A stretch of 64,000 nucleotides of DNA from Acidobacteriota bacterium (GCA_039030395.1 JBCCEF010000005.1:1-64000), one strand, 5' to 3'. Shown: positions 9,038 through 17,928, counted from the first letter of the stretch. Made by a program: numbers and translations. Notes: a model not told the origin generated them from the sequence alone.

Positions 9038-9742
9038 ATGGGCAAGAAACTCCTCAGCCTCCAACACGCCGGCGTCTACTATGGACCCGCGGGCCATCTC
9101 GTCTCTCGTCGGCGGGAGAAACACTGGGCGCTCAAGAACATTTCCCTCGACGTTTCGAGCGGCGAAACCCTTGGCGTCATCGGCCGCAACGGCGCCGGCA
9201 AGAGCACCCTGCTGCGGCTGCTGGCGGGCATCATCCGGCCCGACCGGGGCCGCTATGCCAACTACGGATGCCGCGCCACCCTGCTGTCGCTCAAAGTGGG
9301 CTTCGTTCCTTACCTGACCGGTCGGGAGAACGCCATCTTGAGCGGCATGCTCCTCGGTATGGAGCGCAAGGAGCTGCTGCGCAAACTGCCGGCGATCATC
9401 GAATTTGCCGAACTCGAAGAGTTCATCGACGAGCCGGTGCAGACCTATTCTTCCGGCATGCAGGCCCGCCTCGGGTTCTCCACCGCCTTCCATGTCGATC
9501 CGGACGTTCTCCTGGTCGACGAAGTGCTGGGAGTGGGGGACGCTGAGTTCGTTGCCAAGTCTACGGCGATGATGCGTCAGAAGATCCTCTCGGACCACAC
9601 GGTGGTACTGGTCTCCCACAGCGCCGAGACCATTCGCACGCTGTGCGATCGGGTGGTGTGGATCGAAGGGGGATGCACCCAGGCGAGCGGCCAGGTCGAA
9701 GCGGTACTCGACGCCTACCAACGCTCGCTTTCGAAGACCTAG
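9038..9742 (+). CDS. Polysaccharide ABC exporter ATP-binding protein (KpsT/Wzt-like)
   Basis: A 234-residue ATPase with Walker A GRNGAGKST (residues 49-57), signature YSSGMQARLG, Walker B VLLVDEVLGVGD and switch His in VSHSAE. LVSRRREKHWALKNI before Walker A is typical of polysaccharide exporters. There is no C-terminal carbohydrate-binding domain, so it resembles KpsT or short Wzt proteins. The frame is open from 8942, but ATG 9038 follows the permease stop and begins the conserved fold. Its TAG stop shares CTAG with the stop of the convergent GT4 gene. Confidence 0.9.
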   Translation: MGKKLLSLQHAGVYYGPAGHLVSRRREKHWALKNISLDVSSGETLGVIGRNGAGKSTLLRLLAGIIRPDRGRYANYGCRATLLSLKVGFVPYLTGRENAILSGMLLGMERKELLRKLPAIIEFAELEEFIDEPVQTYSSGMQARLGFSTAFHVDPDVLLVDEVLGVGDAEFVAKSTAMMRQKILSDHTVVLVSHSAETIRTLCDRVVWIEGGCTQASGQVEAVLDAYQRSLSKT

Positions 9743-11139
9743 CTACACTCCTTCGAGGAGCGGGCGAGCATCTCGCGATAGAAGTCGACGGTCATCTCGG
9801 CGGTCCTGCGCCACGAGAACTGCGCGGCGCGGGCGCGGCCCTTCTCGGAGAGTCCCCGACGCCGATTCGGATCCCGGGCGAGGGCTTGGATCGCACGAGC
9901 GATATCGGCGGTATCTTCCGCGTCGACATAGACTCCGGCGTCTCCCACCACTTCCGGCAAAGAGCTGTTGTCGGCCACGATCACCGGGCAACCGGCGGCC
10001 ATGGCTTCCAGCGGGGGAATGCCGAAGCCCTCGTAGAGGGGCGCGTAGACTAGCGCCGTGGCCAGGGCATAAAGGCCCGACAGGGCCGCGTCGTCGACCT
10101 CGGTGAGGATTTTGATGGTGTCGCTCAGAAGCCCCTCCTCCCGCAGCGTCGCCAGCAGGCGGCGTCGGTGGCTCTCCCAGGTGACCAGGACCAGGTCCGG
10201 AAGCTCCGCTGGTTGCGTCGCGGCTGGCCCAGGCGCGGCCGGCCCAGGCGCGGCCGGCTCAGGCGCGGCCGGCCCAGGCGCGGCCGGTCGCGGTCGGCTT
10301 TCGTTTCGGAACCGCAGGTAGGCCTCGACCATCTTCGGGATGTTCTTGCGCGGCTCCGACTGGGCCAGCGCCAACAGATAGTGTCCGGGAGTCACCTCCA
10401 GGGCCGCGAGCCGGCGCTGGGCTTCGGCGAGGTCGGGTGTAAAGAACTGCGCATCCGCCGACAGCGGGACGACGGTGGTTCGGTCCTGGGCGATTTCGAG
10501 GTAGTTGTGGAGATCCCGGCGGCTGTTTTCGGAATCGCAGATGACGAAGTCGCTGTGCGGGTCGATGCTGTCGAGGGTCCGGCGGATCGCCGGTACCTGG
10601 CCGGGATTGGGGTACAACTCCGGAAACTTGAGAAACAGGCAGTCGTGTACCGTCACCACCCGCGCGTGCCTCTCGGTGAGGCGGCGAGGGGGCAGCGGAT
10701 TGACCGGCGAGTGAAAGATCTGGCCTGCGATGGAAGAGCTTTCGGCGGTACCGAAACTCCTCGTGACCAAGCTCCGCTGGAGGGATCCCAGGGCGCGTCC
10801 GAATAGGCGGTTCGGATCGCCGCCAAAGCGGCGCTCGAGTCCGTTGATCAGGCGCAGCCCGAAGCCGGCGACGGACTGGCGGTCCCAGAGAGTCTGGACG
10901 TTCTCACCGAACAGGTTGGCAACGGCATCCAGCCCGAAGGTCTCCGTAACGGCCTTCTTGACTCCGATGCGCTGGGGGTCCAGGGGGTGCAGGTAGACCG
11001 GATTCACCACCACCTCGTCGCCGAGCTCCCGGAGCGATTCAAAAAGCCGCAGGGCATAGCGGGTGATGCCCTGGTGGGGCTTGCGAGTGACGCTGGCGTC
11101 GACCAGCCGCTTGATGTCGAAGTCGATGACGATGGCCAT
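9739..11139 (-). CDS. Glycosyltransferase family 4 with Pro/Ala repeat insert
   Basis: A 466-residue GT-B enzyme. Features are ARVVTVHDCLF near the middle, LALAQSEPRKNIPKMVEAY opening the C-terminal Rossmann domain, and the donor-binding stretch YEGFGIPPLEAMAAGCPVI with the conserved Glu pair. It should transfer a sugar during glycan assembly. An unusual GPAAP-type repeat (from DNA 10226-10285) interrupts the loop just after the NIPKMVEAYLRF segment and probably forms a flexible linker. It is last in a - strand operon behind the capsule-synthesis-like gene (9-nt gap). Confidence 0.9.
   Translation of the reverse strand: MAIVIDFDIKRLVDASVTRKPHQGITRYALRLFESLRELGDEVVVNPVYLHPLDPQRIGVKKAVTETFGLDAVANLFGENVQTLWDRQSVAGFGLRLINGLERRFGGDPNRLFGRALGSLQRSLVTRSFGTAESSSIAGQIFHSPVNPLPPRRLTERHARVVTVHDCLFLKFPELYPNPGQVPAIRRTLDSIDPHSDFVICDSENSRRDLHNYLEIAQDRTTVVPLSADAQFFTPDLAEAQRRLAALEVTPGHYLLALAQSEPRKNIPKMVEAYLRFRNESRPRPAAPGPAAPEPAAPGPAAPGPAATQPAELPDLVLVTWESHRRRLLATLREEGLLSDTIKILTEVDDAALSGLYALATALVYAPLYEGFGIPPLEAMAAGCPVIVADNSSLPEVVGDAGVYVDAEDTADIARAIQALARDPNRRRGLSEKGRARAAQFSWRRTAEMTVDFYREMLARSSKECS
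10226..10285. repeat. In-frame 15-bp minisatellite inside the GT4 gene
   Basis: Four tandem copies of GGCCCAGGCGCGGCC, with one C-to-T change in the third copy. On the - strand each unit encodes five residues of a Gly/Glu-Pro-Ala-Ala-Pro repeat. The unit length is a multiple of three, so copy-number changes keep the frame. Confidence 0.95.
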
Positions 11140-11148
11140 GAAGGACCC

Positions 11149-13353
11149 TCAGCCTTTCCCTGAAGCGATCTTCGAGGCGTCCTCGGCGGGAAGCGCGTCG
11201 ATGGTGGGGCCCGTACAGCCCAGAAACCTAGCCACCCCTATGGCGGCTTCGGCGCTGGCAGGAGGCAGCGGATCCTCCTTCCCCGGCGGGGCGGCCGCGG
11301 TGTCGCCGAACCAGAACAAGCGGGAATTCGCCGGCACCAGGCCAAAGAGCCGCTGGGGCAGGAAGAAGAGAGTCTGTTGGCTGGACTTCAGCCGTTCGCT
11401 GACCTCCTGGGCGAGGGCCGGCTGCACCGTCACGTAGAAGTCCGGTTCTCCTTTCGGTGGATCCGGAAAGTGCCGGTCAATGGCGAAGGTGAGCGTTGAT
11501 TCGGCTTCGGTGGTTTGGTCGCTCTCTGAACCACTCAGAACCGTCGCCCGGCGGCCGTCGAAGCGCCCCGCCAGCTGCCGCAGACGCGCTTCTTCCTGGG
11601 GCGAGCAGCCGGAGGCGGTCAGCGGCGAGTCGGCGGCCCGGGGACTCTGCCAGATGTGCCCGAAGATTCGTTCGTAGGGAACCGCTCTCGCCGGAAACCA
11701 CTGCCGGCGATAGTGCACCAGATGGGGTACCTTCGCCTTGAGTTCATCGGTCTTGACGCCGAGGCGCGCAAGGGTGGCCTCGCCCCTGGTGAGAACCCCC
11801 TTGCCCAGACGGGGGAGAACCCACAGGATCAGCTTTCGGCTCAATTCGCGGACCCCGTGCTGCCGCAGGGTGCCGAGCGCCTTGGCCGGTAGGGAGGGGG
11901 AAGCCCTGGTCGCGGCCGTATCTTCCCGGGCCGGTTCCTTCGCACGCGGTGCCTCCTGGGGCGGCGTCAGGGGCGGCGGCGGTGCCTTGCGGGGAGGAGC
12001 CACGGCAGCGAGCTCTCTCAGGTCCTGGGCCAGGGATTCGAACTGGCCGGCGTCGAGGTGCTCTGCCGCCCCCCCGGCCGCCGCGATCAGGTCGTCGACG
12101 AATTGCTCGGGTCCCCTCTGGTGCGCGGTGCCGTCGTTTTGCCGGCAGGGGTAGAAGCACTCCTGCGCCAGCCAGCCGACGAATGGAGGAAAGGGCTCGA
12201 GCTTGGCGGCGAGCCCTTCTCGGGCCAGCGCCGCCTCGAGGGTGGACCGCACCCGGTGGGGATCCAGGCAATGATAGGTCGCCCCGCAGACCGCCACGGG
12301 GTTGGGGGCGAGGGTCACCACCGGCAGGCCGAGGGCGAGGGCGGGAAAGGCGACCTTGGTGTTGAAGGTCACCACCACATCCGAGGCGGTGAGAATGGCG
12401 TGGAGGTCTCCCTCGATCCAATGGGCGCCGCTCGGTAGGGTGGCTTCGCTGATCGCCAGGCAGGCCGGGTGCCCCTTGACCACCAGCGATCCGCCGAGGG
12501 CCTGGGCGTGGGCGACGAGGTCCTCGATCGCCGCCCGCGGACTGGGATAGAGCGGGTTGTCGACCTGGCGCATGGGATGGTCTAGCTGTTCCCAGCCGGT
12601 CCACAGCACGTTGTCCATGGGTAAAAAGAAAATCGGCTTCTTGAGTTTGGAAAACCACCGGGGAAGGCTGCGGGGACCGGTGGCGGCGCGAAAGCCGTGG
12701 GGATTCTCCACCACCCGCGCCATGTAGGACTCGCCGATCGAGGTGAGTTCGGCGGAACCGCGAGCAGGCGCCGCCTGGTAGCGCGGGCCGATCTCCGACT
12801 CCGCGAACAGCCCGTTCGGTTCCAGCCAGATGCTGTCCAAGGGGGAGCGCTCCACCACCATCGTCGACAACTTGCGGTAGAGGCTCGCTTCGCGAAACAG
12901 CGCGACGCCGTGGTCGATCTTGTTGGTGGTCAACACCACTGCGGGCTGGGCGCGCCGCATGGCGTCCTCGACGAAGTCGGTCAACCGCAGCAGCCCCAAG
13001 AGAGTCGCCGGGAGGCGTTCCGGGAGGTTCCAGCGGCGGTATTCCCAGTCTTCCAGGATCCGCAGATAGTCGCTGGAGATCCAAGGGGGAGTGAGTCCCT
13101 CGGAGCGCCTTGGCGGGGCGGGCAACTTGGCAAACAGATCGCTGAGCCGAGCCGGCAACGATACGGACTGGGCGAGCGGGGTTTCCGGCAGAGCTCGGGT
13201 GGCGATCTCTAGCCAATGCCAGCCCCGCGCCGCGGCGGCGGCGGCGGCCGCCACCCAGAATTCGTGTTCCGGCGGGGTGGCGTGACAAGGGTTGGCCACC
13301 AGGATGACGTTGTGGCGATCTTCCTGCGGTCGGGGAGGAGCGAGATCACTCAT
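11149..13353 (-). CDS. Capsule polysaccharide biosynthesis-like protein (KpsS/KpsC-type fold)
   Basis: A 734-residue cytoplasmic protein. The first 450 residues resemble capsule-synthesis proteins of the KpsS/KpsC type: GGSLVVKGHPAC followed about 45 residues later by VVTFNTKVAFPALALGLPV, the usual acidic/Ser-Thr and Gly-Leu-Pro donor-binding arrangement. Family members are CMP-Kdo-dependent transferases that build the linker on the lipid anchor. After a Pro-rich hinge (PPRKAPPPPLTPPQEAP) comes a 250-residue C-terminal region that I do not recognise. Its start overlaps the upstream FkbM methyltransferase stop by 4 nt. A CMP-sugar enzyme in the facing operon fits a CMP-sugar donor. Confidence 0.65.
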   Translation of the reverse strand: MSDLAPPRPQEDRHNVILVANPCHATPPEHEFWVAAAAAAAARGWHWLEIATRALPETPLAQSVSLPARLSDLFAKLPAPPRRSEGLTPPWISSDYLRILEDWEYRRWNLPERLPATLLGLLRLTDFVEDAMRRAQPAVVLTTNKIDHGVALFREASLYRKLSTMVVERSPLDSIWLEPNGLFAESEIGPRYQAAPARGSAELTSIGESYMARVVENPHGFRAATGPRSLPRWFSKLKKPIFFLPMDNVLWTGWEQLDHPMRQVDNPLYPSPRAAIEDLVAHAQALGGSLVVKGHPACLAISEATLPSGAHWIEGDLHAILTASDVVVTFNTKVAFPALALGLPVVTLAPNPVAVCGATYHCLDPHRVRSTLEAALAREGLAAKLEPFPPFVGWLAQECFYPCRQNDGTAHQRGPEQFVDDLIAAAGGAAEHLDAGQFESLAQDLRELAAVAPPRKAPPPPLTPPQEAPRAKEPAREDTAATRASPSLPAKALGTLRQHGVRELSRKLILWVLPRLGKGVLTRGEATLARLGVKTDELKAKVPHLVHYRRQWFPARAVPYERIFGHIWQSPRAADSPLTASGCSPQEEARLRQLAGRFDGRRATVLSGSESDQTTEAESTLTFAIDRHFPDPPKGEPDFYVTVQPALAQEVSERLKSSQQTLFFLPQRLFGLVPANSRLFWFGDTAAAPPGKEDPLPPASAEAAIGVARFLGCTGPTIDALPAEDASKIASGKG

Positions 13354-14726
13354 CTGCCGTCGAGCCTTCCTTTGAGCTCCCGTAGGGTCTCGTTCTTTTC
13401 CACGATTCGCTCACGCAACTCGGCGATTGCGGTGTCCTTTTGGGCCAGACCCTCCCGCAGGCGAGCCAGTCCTTCGTCTTTCTGGCGCACGGATTCCTTC
13501 AGGCGGTCCAGGACCTCGTCCCGGCGGCCGATGGCTTCCTTGAGGGCATGGATGTCGGCCAGTCGTTTCTCCATGCCGGCGTTGCGCTCCGCCACGCTCA
13601 CCCTCAGGCGCTCCAGCCCTTGATCTTTCTCCTGCACCGTTTCCTTCAGGCGAGCCAGGCTCTCGTCCTTCCGGTGGAGGGCCTCCTGGAGGTCGTGAAT
13701 GGACTCGAGCCGCTGTTCCATGCCCGCATTGCGCTCTTCCAGGGTGTCGGTCAATCGGACCAGCCCCTGGTCCTTCTGGCTGAGGGTCTCTTTGAGCTGG
13801 GCGATGGTCTCGTCCCGCTTGTGGATTGCTCTCTTCAGATCATGGATCTCGGCGGTCCGCTCCCTCATGGTGCGTTCGAGACCTTTGAGATTGGCCAGCG
13901 CTTGATCCCGGTGGAGGAGGGTCTCCAGCATTCGGGTGCGGTCGGCAACAGCCGCGTCCAGGAGCAGTCGCCGGAGGGTCTCGGGATGACTTCGCCGGGA
14001 CACCGCAATGAAATTGCCCCACGACCGCGGGTGGATCAAGTCGCACGGGTAGAGGCGCACCGAGACCCAGCTATGGGGGCGACCGTACTCTTCGATGGGA
14101 CGCCACTCGGATAGGTAGACCTCGTAGCCCTGTGCGAGGAGGAACTGTCCGAGGTCCTGGTGGGTGAAGTGTTGCTGTGCGGACTTGTAGTCGTCGAACT
14201 CGCACAGCACGATCTCCGGCCGGCAGCTTCTCCGCAGCAGGTCGAACCCTGGTCGGCGCCAGGGGAAGCCCCGCAGTACCTTGAGGTCGAATCCTTCCGT
14301 GTCGACTTTGAGATAGTCGACCCTTCGGAGTTTCTCCCCCCGCATGACCTCGGTCAGGGTCTTGACCTCGACCTTGGCCACTTCGCGATGCGACGGCAGG
14401 AAGGGCTTGAGGGTCGAGATGCCCTGGCTCTCGGGACTGGAAAAGAAGGGAATCTCCTGGCCCGGTTCGTCGGACAGGGCGCAGTCGAAGAGGTGAACTT
14501 CGGGCTGGCCGTGGAACGCTTCGCGCAGGTTCTTTTGCGGATCCGGCTCGAAGGCATAGATTTGCCATTCCAGCTCCGTGAAGGCCTGAAAGCTGCTGCC
14601 GAGCATGGCACCGACGTCGAGCATCACCCCGGGCCGGGGGTGGGCTTGAAAGTATTTGAGAATGACGTCGTGTTCGTTGAACGAGCGCGCGGTCATCGGG
14701 GTCGAGTCATGAGATGGGTCGGTCAT
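13350..14726 (-). CDS. FkbM-family methyltransferase with repeated coiled-coil tail
   Basis: A 458-residue protein. Residues 1-250 are a FkbM SAM-dependent methyltransferase: VMLDVGAMLGSSFQAF is the SAM-binding loop, AFEPDPQKN follows, and VDYLKVDTEGFDLKVLRG is the FkbM hallmark. It probably O-methylates a sugar. From about residue 265 to the end is a long charged coiled coil made of 49-residue repeats (seven heptads each). The open frame begins at 14897, but the ATG at 14726 precedes the conserved domain closely; ATG 14696 is an alternative. It heads the - strand operon with the capsule-like protein and GT4. The coiled coil may act as a molecular ruler or scaffold, as in some O-antigen chain regulators; that is inference. 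Confidence 0.82.
   Translation of the reverse strand: MTDPSHDSTPMTARSFNEHDVILKYFQAHPRPGVMLDVGAMLGSSFQAFTELEWQIYAFEPDPQKNLREAFHGQPEVHLFDCALSDEPGQEIPFFSSPESQGISTLKPFLPSHREVAKVEVKTLTEVMRGEKLRRVDYLKVDTEGFDLKVLRGFPWRRPGFDLLRRSCRPEIVLCEFDDYKSAQQHFTHQDLGQFLLAQGYEVYLSEWRPIEEYGRPHSWVSVRLYPCDLIHPRSWGNFIAVSRRSHPETLRRLLLDAAVADRTRMLETLLHRDQALANLKGLERTMRERTAEIHDLKRAIHKRDETIAQLKETLSQKDQGLVRLTDTLEERNAGMEQRLESIHDLQEALHRKDESLARLKETVQEKDQGLERLRVSVAERNAGMEKRLADIHALKEAIGRRDEVLDRLKESVRQKDEGLARLREGLAQKDTAIAELRERIVEKNETLRELKGRLDGR
13420..13796. repeat. 147-bp coding tandem repeats (49-residue coiled-coil units)
   Basis: On the - strand, copies begin at 13796, 13649 and 13502, each exactly 147 bp apart. They start with LKETLSQKDQGL, LKETVQEKDQGL and LKESVRQKDEGL. 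A diverged half-copy (RTAEIHDLKRAIHKRDE) precedes the first. Units share ERNAGMEQRL and IHDLQEALHRKDE-type segments. Confidence 0.85.
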
Positions 14727-14947
14727 CGCCGCCGGACATCGTAACACCGGCCCGGAGGGCGGCACGGCGCCTTTCCGGGGCCTGAAAAGACCAGTCCTGG
14801 CGGGCGAAAACGCTTCACGCACTCGAGCGCCTCGAGGATCCCCGAGGCAGCAGGGCTCCTTGCGCACGGTGGTAGAATCGGTCAGTTCGTAGCCCATTGC
14901 AGCCTGGCGGTGTCGACTCTCCTTTCCTCGATGAAGAGATCGTAGAA

Positions 14948-15928
14948 ATGTCTCAGCCCGTTACCCGTCCGGATCGTCTACCGGAGGGGGTGTCCGTCGT
15001 GGTTCCGGTCTTCAATAGCGAAGACTCCCTCGCCGATCTGGTGGCGGGACTGGGACGCGTGTTGCCGACGGTGGCGAGGCGATTCGAGCTGATCCTGGTG
15101 AACGACGGCAGCGGCGACGGGAGCTGGCGAAAGGTGGAGGAATTGGCGGCGAGCCAGCCGTGGGTTGTGGGCATCGACCTGGTGAGGAATTTCGGTCAGC
15201 ACAACGCTCTGCTGTGCGGCATCCGAGCGGCGCGCTTCCGGGTGGTCGTGACCATGGATGACGACCTCCAGCATCCTCCGGAGGAGGTACCTCGACTGCT
15301 GGAGCGGCTCGCCGAGGGATTCGATGTGGTCTACGGGCCGCCGATCGATCCGGAGCACGATCTGCCGAGAAACCTGGCCTCGTTGGTGAGCAGGATGGTG
15401 TTGAAGACCGCCATGGGGGTGGAACATGGGCGTCACGCCAGTTCGTTCCGCGCCTTTCGCACTTCCGTGCGGAACGGCTTCGCCGGCTACAACGGTCCCT
15501 TCGTCTGCCTGGATGCCTTGCTGACCTGGGGAGCCAGTCGGTTTTCTCACGTACCGGTGCGCCACGAGCCGCGCAGCCAGGGCCACTCAAACTACACGGT
15601 GGCGAAGCTGCTGGGCGTGGCCTTCAACATGATGACCGGCTTCTCGGTCCGGCCCCTGCGGGCCGCCAGCTTGATGGGTTTCGCCTTCTCGCTGTTCGGC
15701 GGGCTGGTGCTGGTCTATGTGGTCGGCAGGTACGTGATCGAGGGTGGCTCGGTGCCGGGCTTTCCCTTCCTCGCCTCGATCATCGCAATCCTCTCCGGAG
15801 TTCAACTGCTGGCGCTTGGAGTGATCGGCGAGTATCTGGCCCGCATGCACTTCCGCCTGATGGATCGTCCGCCTTATGTGGCGCGCGAAGTCTCCGGCGG
15901 AGAGGGCACCGTCAGGAATCCCGGCTAG
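14948..15928 (+). CDS. Polyprenyl-phosphate glycosyltransferase, GT2 (DPM1/GtrB/ArnC-like)
   Basis: A 326-residue membrane-anchored GT2 enzyme. VSVVVPVFNSEDSL, then LVNDGSGDGSW, TMDDDLQHPPEE and the RHASSFRAFR region match enzymes that transfer a sugar from a nucleotide donor to undecaprenyl phosphate. Two hydrophobic hairpin segments close the protein (FAFSLFGGLVLVYVVGRYV and IIAILSGVQLLALGVIGEYL), followed by the usual YLARMHFRLMDRPPY tail. The ATG at 14948 is preferred over the TTG at 14897 because the fold starts just after it. It opens a + strand run with wecD, wecE and a membrane protein. Confidence 0.9.
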   Translation: MSQPVTRPDRLPEGVSVVVPVFNSEDSLADLVAGLGRVLPTVARRFELILVNDGSGDGSWRKVEELAASQPWVVGIDLVRNFGQHNALLCGIRAARFRVVVTMDDDLQHPPEEVPRLLERLAEGFDVVYGPPIDPEHDLPRNLASLVSRMVLKTAMGVEHGRHASSFRAFRTSVRNGFAGYNGPFVCLDALLTWGASRFSHVPVRHEPRSQGHSNYTVAKLLGVAFNMMTGFSVRPLRAASLMGFAFSLFGGLVLVYVVGRYVIEGGSVPGFPFLASIIAILSGVQLLALGVIGEYLARMHFRLMDRPPYVAREVSGGEGTVRNPG

Positions 15929-15970
15929 AGCCACCATGCGCGCGACCCACCTGAAGATTGTGAGATCGAG

Positions 15971-16717
15971 ATGGATGTAAGAAGTCTCGTTGAGATCCTC
16001 GCCTGGGACAGCGATCACTTCGGCTGTCGGATCGCCCGCGTGGTTGCGAAGCGGCTGACCCCGGATCTCGGCCGGCAGATCCTCGAACGGGTCGACGAGG
16101 AGAAGGTGGATTGCCTGTACTTTCTAGCCGAATCGGCGGATCAGGGCACCGTCCGGGTCGCCGAAGATCTGGGGTTCCGGCTGGTCGACATCCGGCTGAG
16201 AATGGAGGCGGACAAGGCAGCGCGTTCGCTTTCACCGCGGGACTTGCCGCCGGGAATCTCGATTCGTCCCGCCGTCGAGGAAGATCTGCCGGGCCTGCGC
16301 GAGCTATCCCGCGATACCTTCAGGCATTCGCGTTTCTATCGCGATCCGAATTTCCCCGATACCCTGTGCGATGCGCTGTATGAGCAGTGGATCGAGAACG
16401 TGTTCACTGCCGAGTCGGGATTCGTGCTGGTGGCCGGGGCCCCCGGCGAGCCTGTGGGCTATACCGCCGGTCGCCTGCAGGACGGCGTGGGAGAGTTCGA
16501 CCTGCTGTCGGTCGCCCCAGTCGCCCAGGCTCGTGGTCTCGGGCAGGTGCTCGTGGAACGCGGGATCCGCTGGTTTTTCGATGCCGGCGCCGAGCGGGTA
16601 TTTACCGTGACCCAAGGACAGAATCTCAGAACGCAGCGAGTAGCCATGCGGGCCGGGATCTTCCCGATCGGCGTGGAGGTCTGGTATCACCGCTGGAGCC
16701 GAGACTCTCAATCCTGA
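15971..16717 (+). CDS. wecD: WecD-like GNAT acetyltransferase (dTDP-fucosamine acetyltransferase)
   Basis: A 248-residue protein with the two-domain layout of WecD: an N-terminal half opening with LAWDSDHFGCRIARV and a C-terminal GNAT fold from about residue 95. LSVAPVAQARGLGQVLVERG is the acetyl-CoA-binding A motif. Family knowledge: WecD N-acetylates dTDP-4-amino-4,6-dideoxygalactose to give dTDP-Fuc4NAc. Directly behind it is a convincing WecE transaminase, the enzyme that makes this substrate, which supports the assignment. Confidence 0.85.
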   Translation: MDVRSLVEILAWDSDHFGCRIARVVAKRLTPDLGRQILERVDEEKVDCLYFLAESADQGTVRVAEDLGFRLVDIRLRMEADKAARSLSPRDLPPGISIRPAVEEDLPGLRELSRDTFRHSRFYRDPNFPDTLCDALYEQWIENVFTAESGFVLVAGAPGEPVGYTAGRLQDGVGEFDLLSVAPVAQARGLGQVLVERGIRWFFDAGAERVFTVTQGQNLRTQRVAMRAGIFPIGVEVWYHRWSRDSQS

Positions 16718-16779
16718 GGGTCGGCTGAGGGCTTCGAGCCCGGATCGGGCGAGGTCTCCGTGGTGGGTCGGGAGGAGGT

Positions 16780-17928
16780 GTGGTGTCGACTTACAGAGTT
16801 CCTTTCAATCGACCCGTGTTGATGGGGAACGAACTCCGCTACATGGAGCAGGCGGTTCGGCGCGGAGCGACTTCCGCGGACGGTGATTTCACCGTCCGTT
16901 GCCAGAAGCTTCTCGAGCGACACACCGGCGCTTCGAAGGTTCTGCTGACGACCTCCTGTACCCACGCGCTGGAAATGTGCGCACTGCTGCTGGAGTGTGG
17001 TCCCGGCGACGAGGTGATCATGCCGGCGTTCACCTTTCCTTCCACGGCGAACGCCTTTGTGCTGCGAGGGGCCACCCCCGTCTTCGTGGATATTCGCGCG
17101 GATACCCTGAATCTCGACGAAGACCTGCTTGAAGGCGCGATCACCGACCGCACCAAGGTGATCGTTCCGGTGCACTATGGCGGGGTGGGGTGCGAGATGT
17201 CTCGCATCATGGAACTGGCCGGTCGGTACGGCCTGGGGGTCGTCGAGGACAATGCCCACGGGCTGTACGGCAGCTACCGGGGCAAGGCTCTGGGAACCTT
17301 CGGGTCGCTGGCCACGTTGAGTTTCCACGAGACGAAGAACATTTCCTGCGGCGAGGGCGGGGCTTTGATGATTCACGATCCGAAGCTAGTCGACCGGGCG
17401 GAGGTGATCCGGCAGAAAGGAACGAATCGCAGCCGATTCTTTCGCGGCGAAGTAGACCGCTACACCTGGGTGGACGTCGGCTCGAGCTACGGCCTGGCCG
17501 ATCTGCTGGCCGCCCACCTCTATGCCCAATTGGAAGCCGCTGAGACCATTCAGGAGCACCGTCAAGGCGTTTGGGAGGAGTATCTCGCGGGCCTCAACGA
17601 GTGGGCGAAAGGGGCGGGTGCGACCCTACCGGTGGTGCCGCCGCACTGTCAGCAGGCCTACCATCTGTTCTATCTGCTGCTGCCTTCCCGGGAGGCGCGC
17701 CGGGCCCTCATCGAGCACTTGAAAGCCGCCGGCATCCTGGCGGTTTTTCACTACGTTCCCCTTCATCTCGGCGAGTTTCACGAGAGTTGGGCGGGCCGGC
17801 CCATGGTGAGACCGTGTCCGGTCGCGAAGGATGTCTCGGAACGACTGCTCAGGCTTCCCTTCTACAACGATCTCGATGCGGAATCCCAGTCCTACGTGAT
17901 CGACTGTATCTCCGAGTTCAAGTGTTGA
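16780..17928 (+). CDS. wecE: WecE-like dTDP-4-amino-4,6-dideoxygalactose transaminase
   Basis: A 382-residue PLP enzyme of the DegT/DnrJ/EryC1/StrS family, very close to WecE along its whole length: GDEVIMPAFTFPSTANAFVL, TKVIVPVHYGGVGCEM, the PLP lysine in FHETKN (K186) and EVIRQKGTNRSRFFRG. It transfers an amino group to dTDP-4-keto-6-deoxyglucose. Tandem GTG codons open the frame; the second, at 16783, has better spacing to GGAGGAG (16771-16777) and may be the true start. RmlA/RmlB, needed to supply the keto sugar, are not in this window. Confidence 0.93.
   Translation: MVSTYRVPFNRPVLMGNELRYMEQAVRRGATSADGDFTVRCQKLLERHTGASKVLLTTSCTHALEMCALLLECGPGDEVIMPAFTFPSTANAFVLRGATPVFVDIRADTLNLDEDLLEGAITDRTKVIVPVHYGGVGCEMSRIMELAGRYGLGVVEDNAHGLYGSYRGKALGTFGSLATLSFHETKNISCGEGGALMIHDPKLVDRAEVIRQKGTNRSRFFRGEVDRYTWVDVGSSYGLADLLAAHLYAQLEAAETIQEHRQGVWEEYLAGLNEWAKGAGATLPVVPPHCQQAYHLFYLLLPSREARRALIEHLKAAGILAVFHYVPLHLGEFHESWAGRPMVRPCPVAKDVSERLLRLPFYNDLDAESQSYVIDCISEFKC

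Noticed and set aside
14757-14815. Possible fifth copy of the composite hairpin element
   Set aside because: It has GGCCTGAAAAGACCAG, similar to part of copy A, but the paired arm and the remaining blocks are missing.
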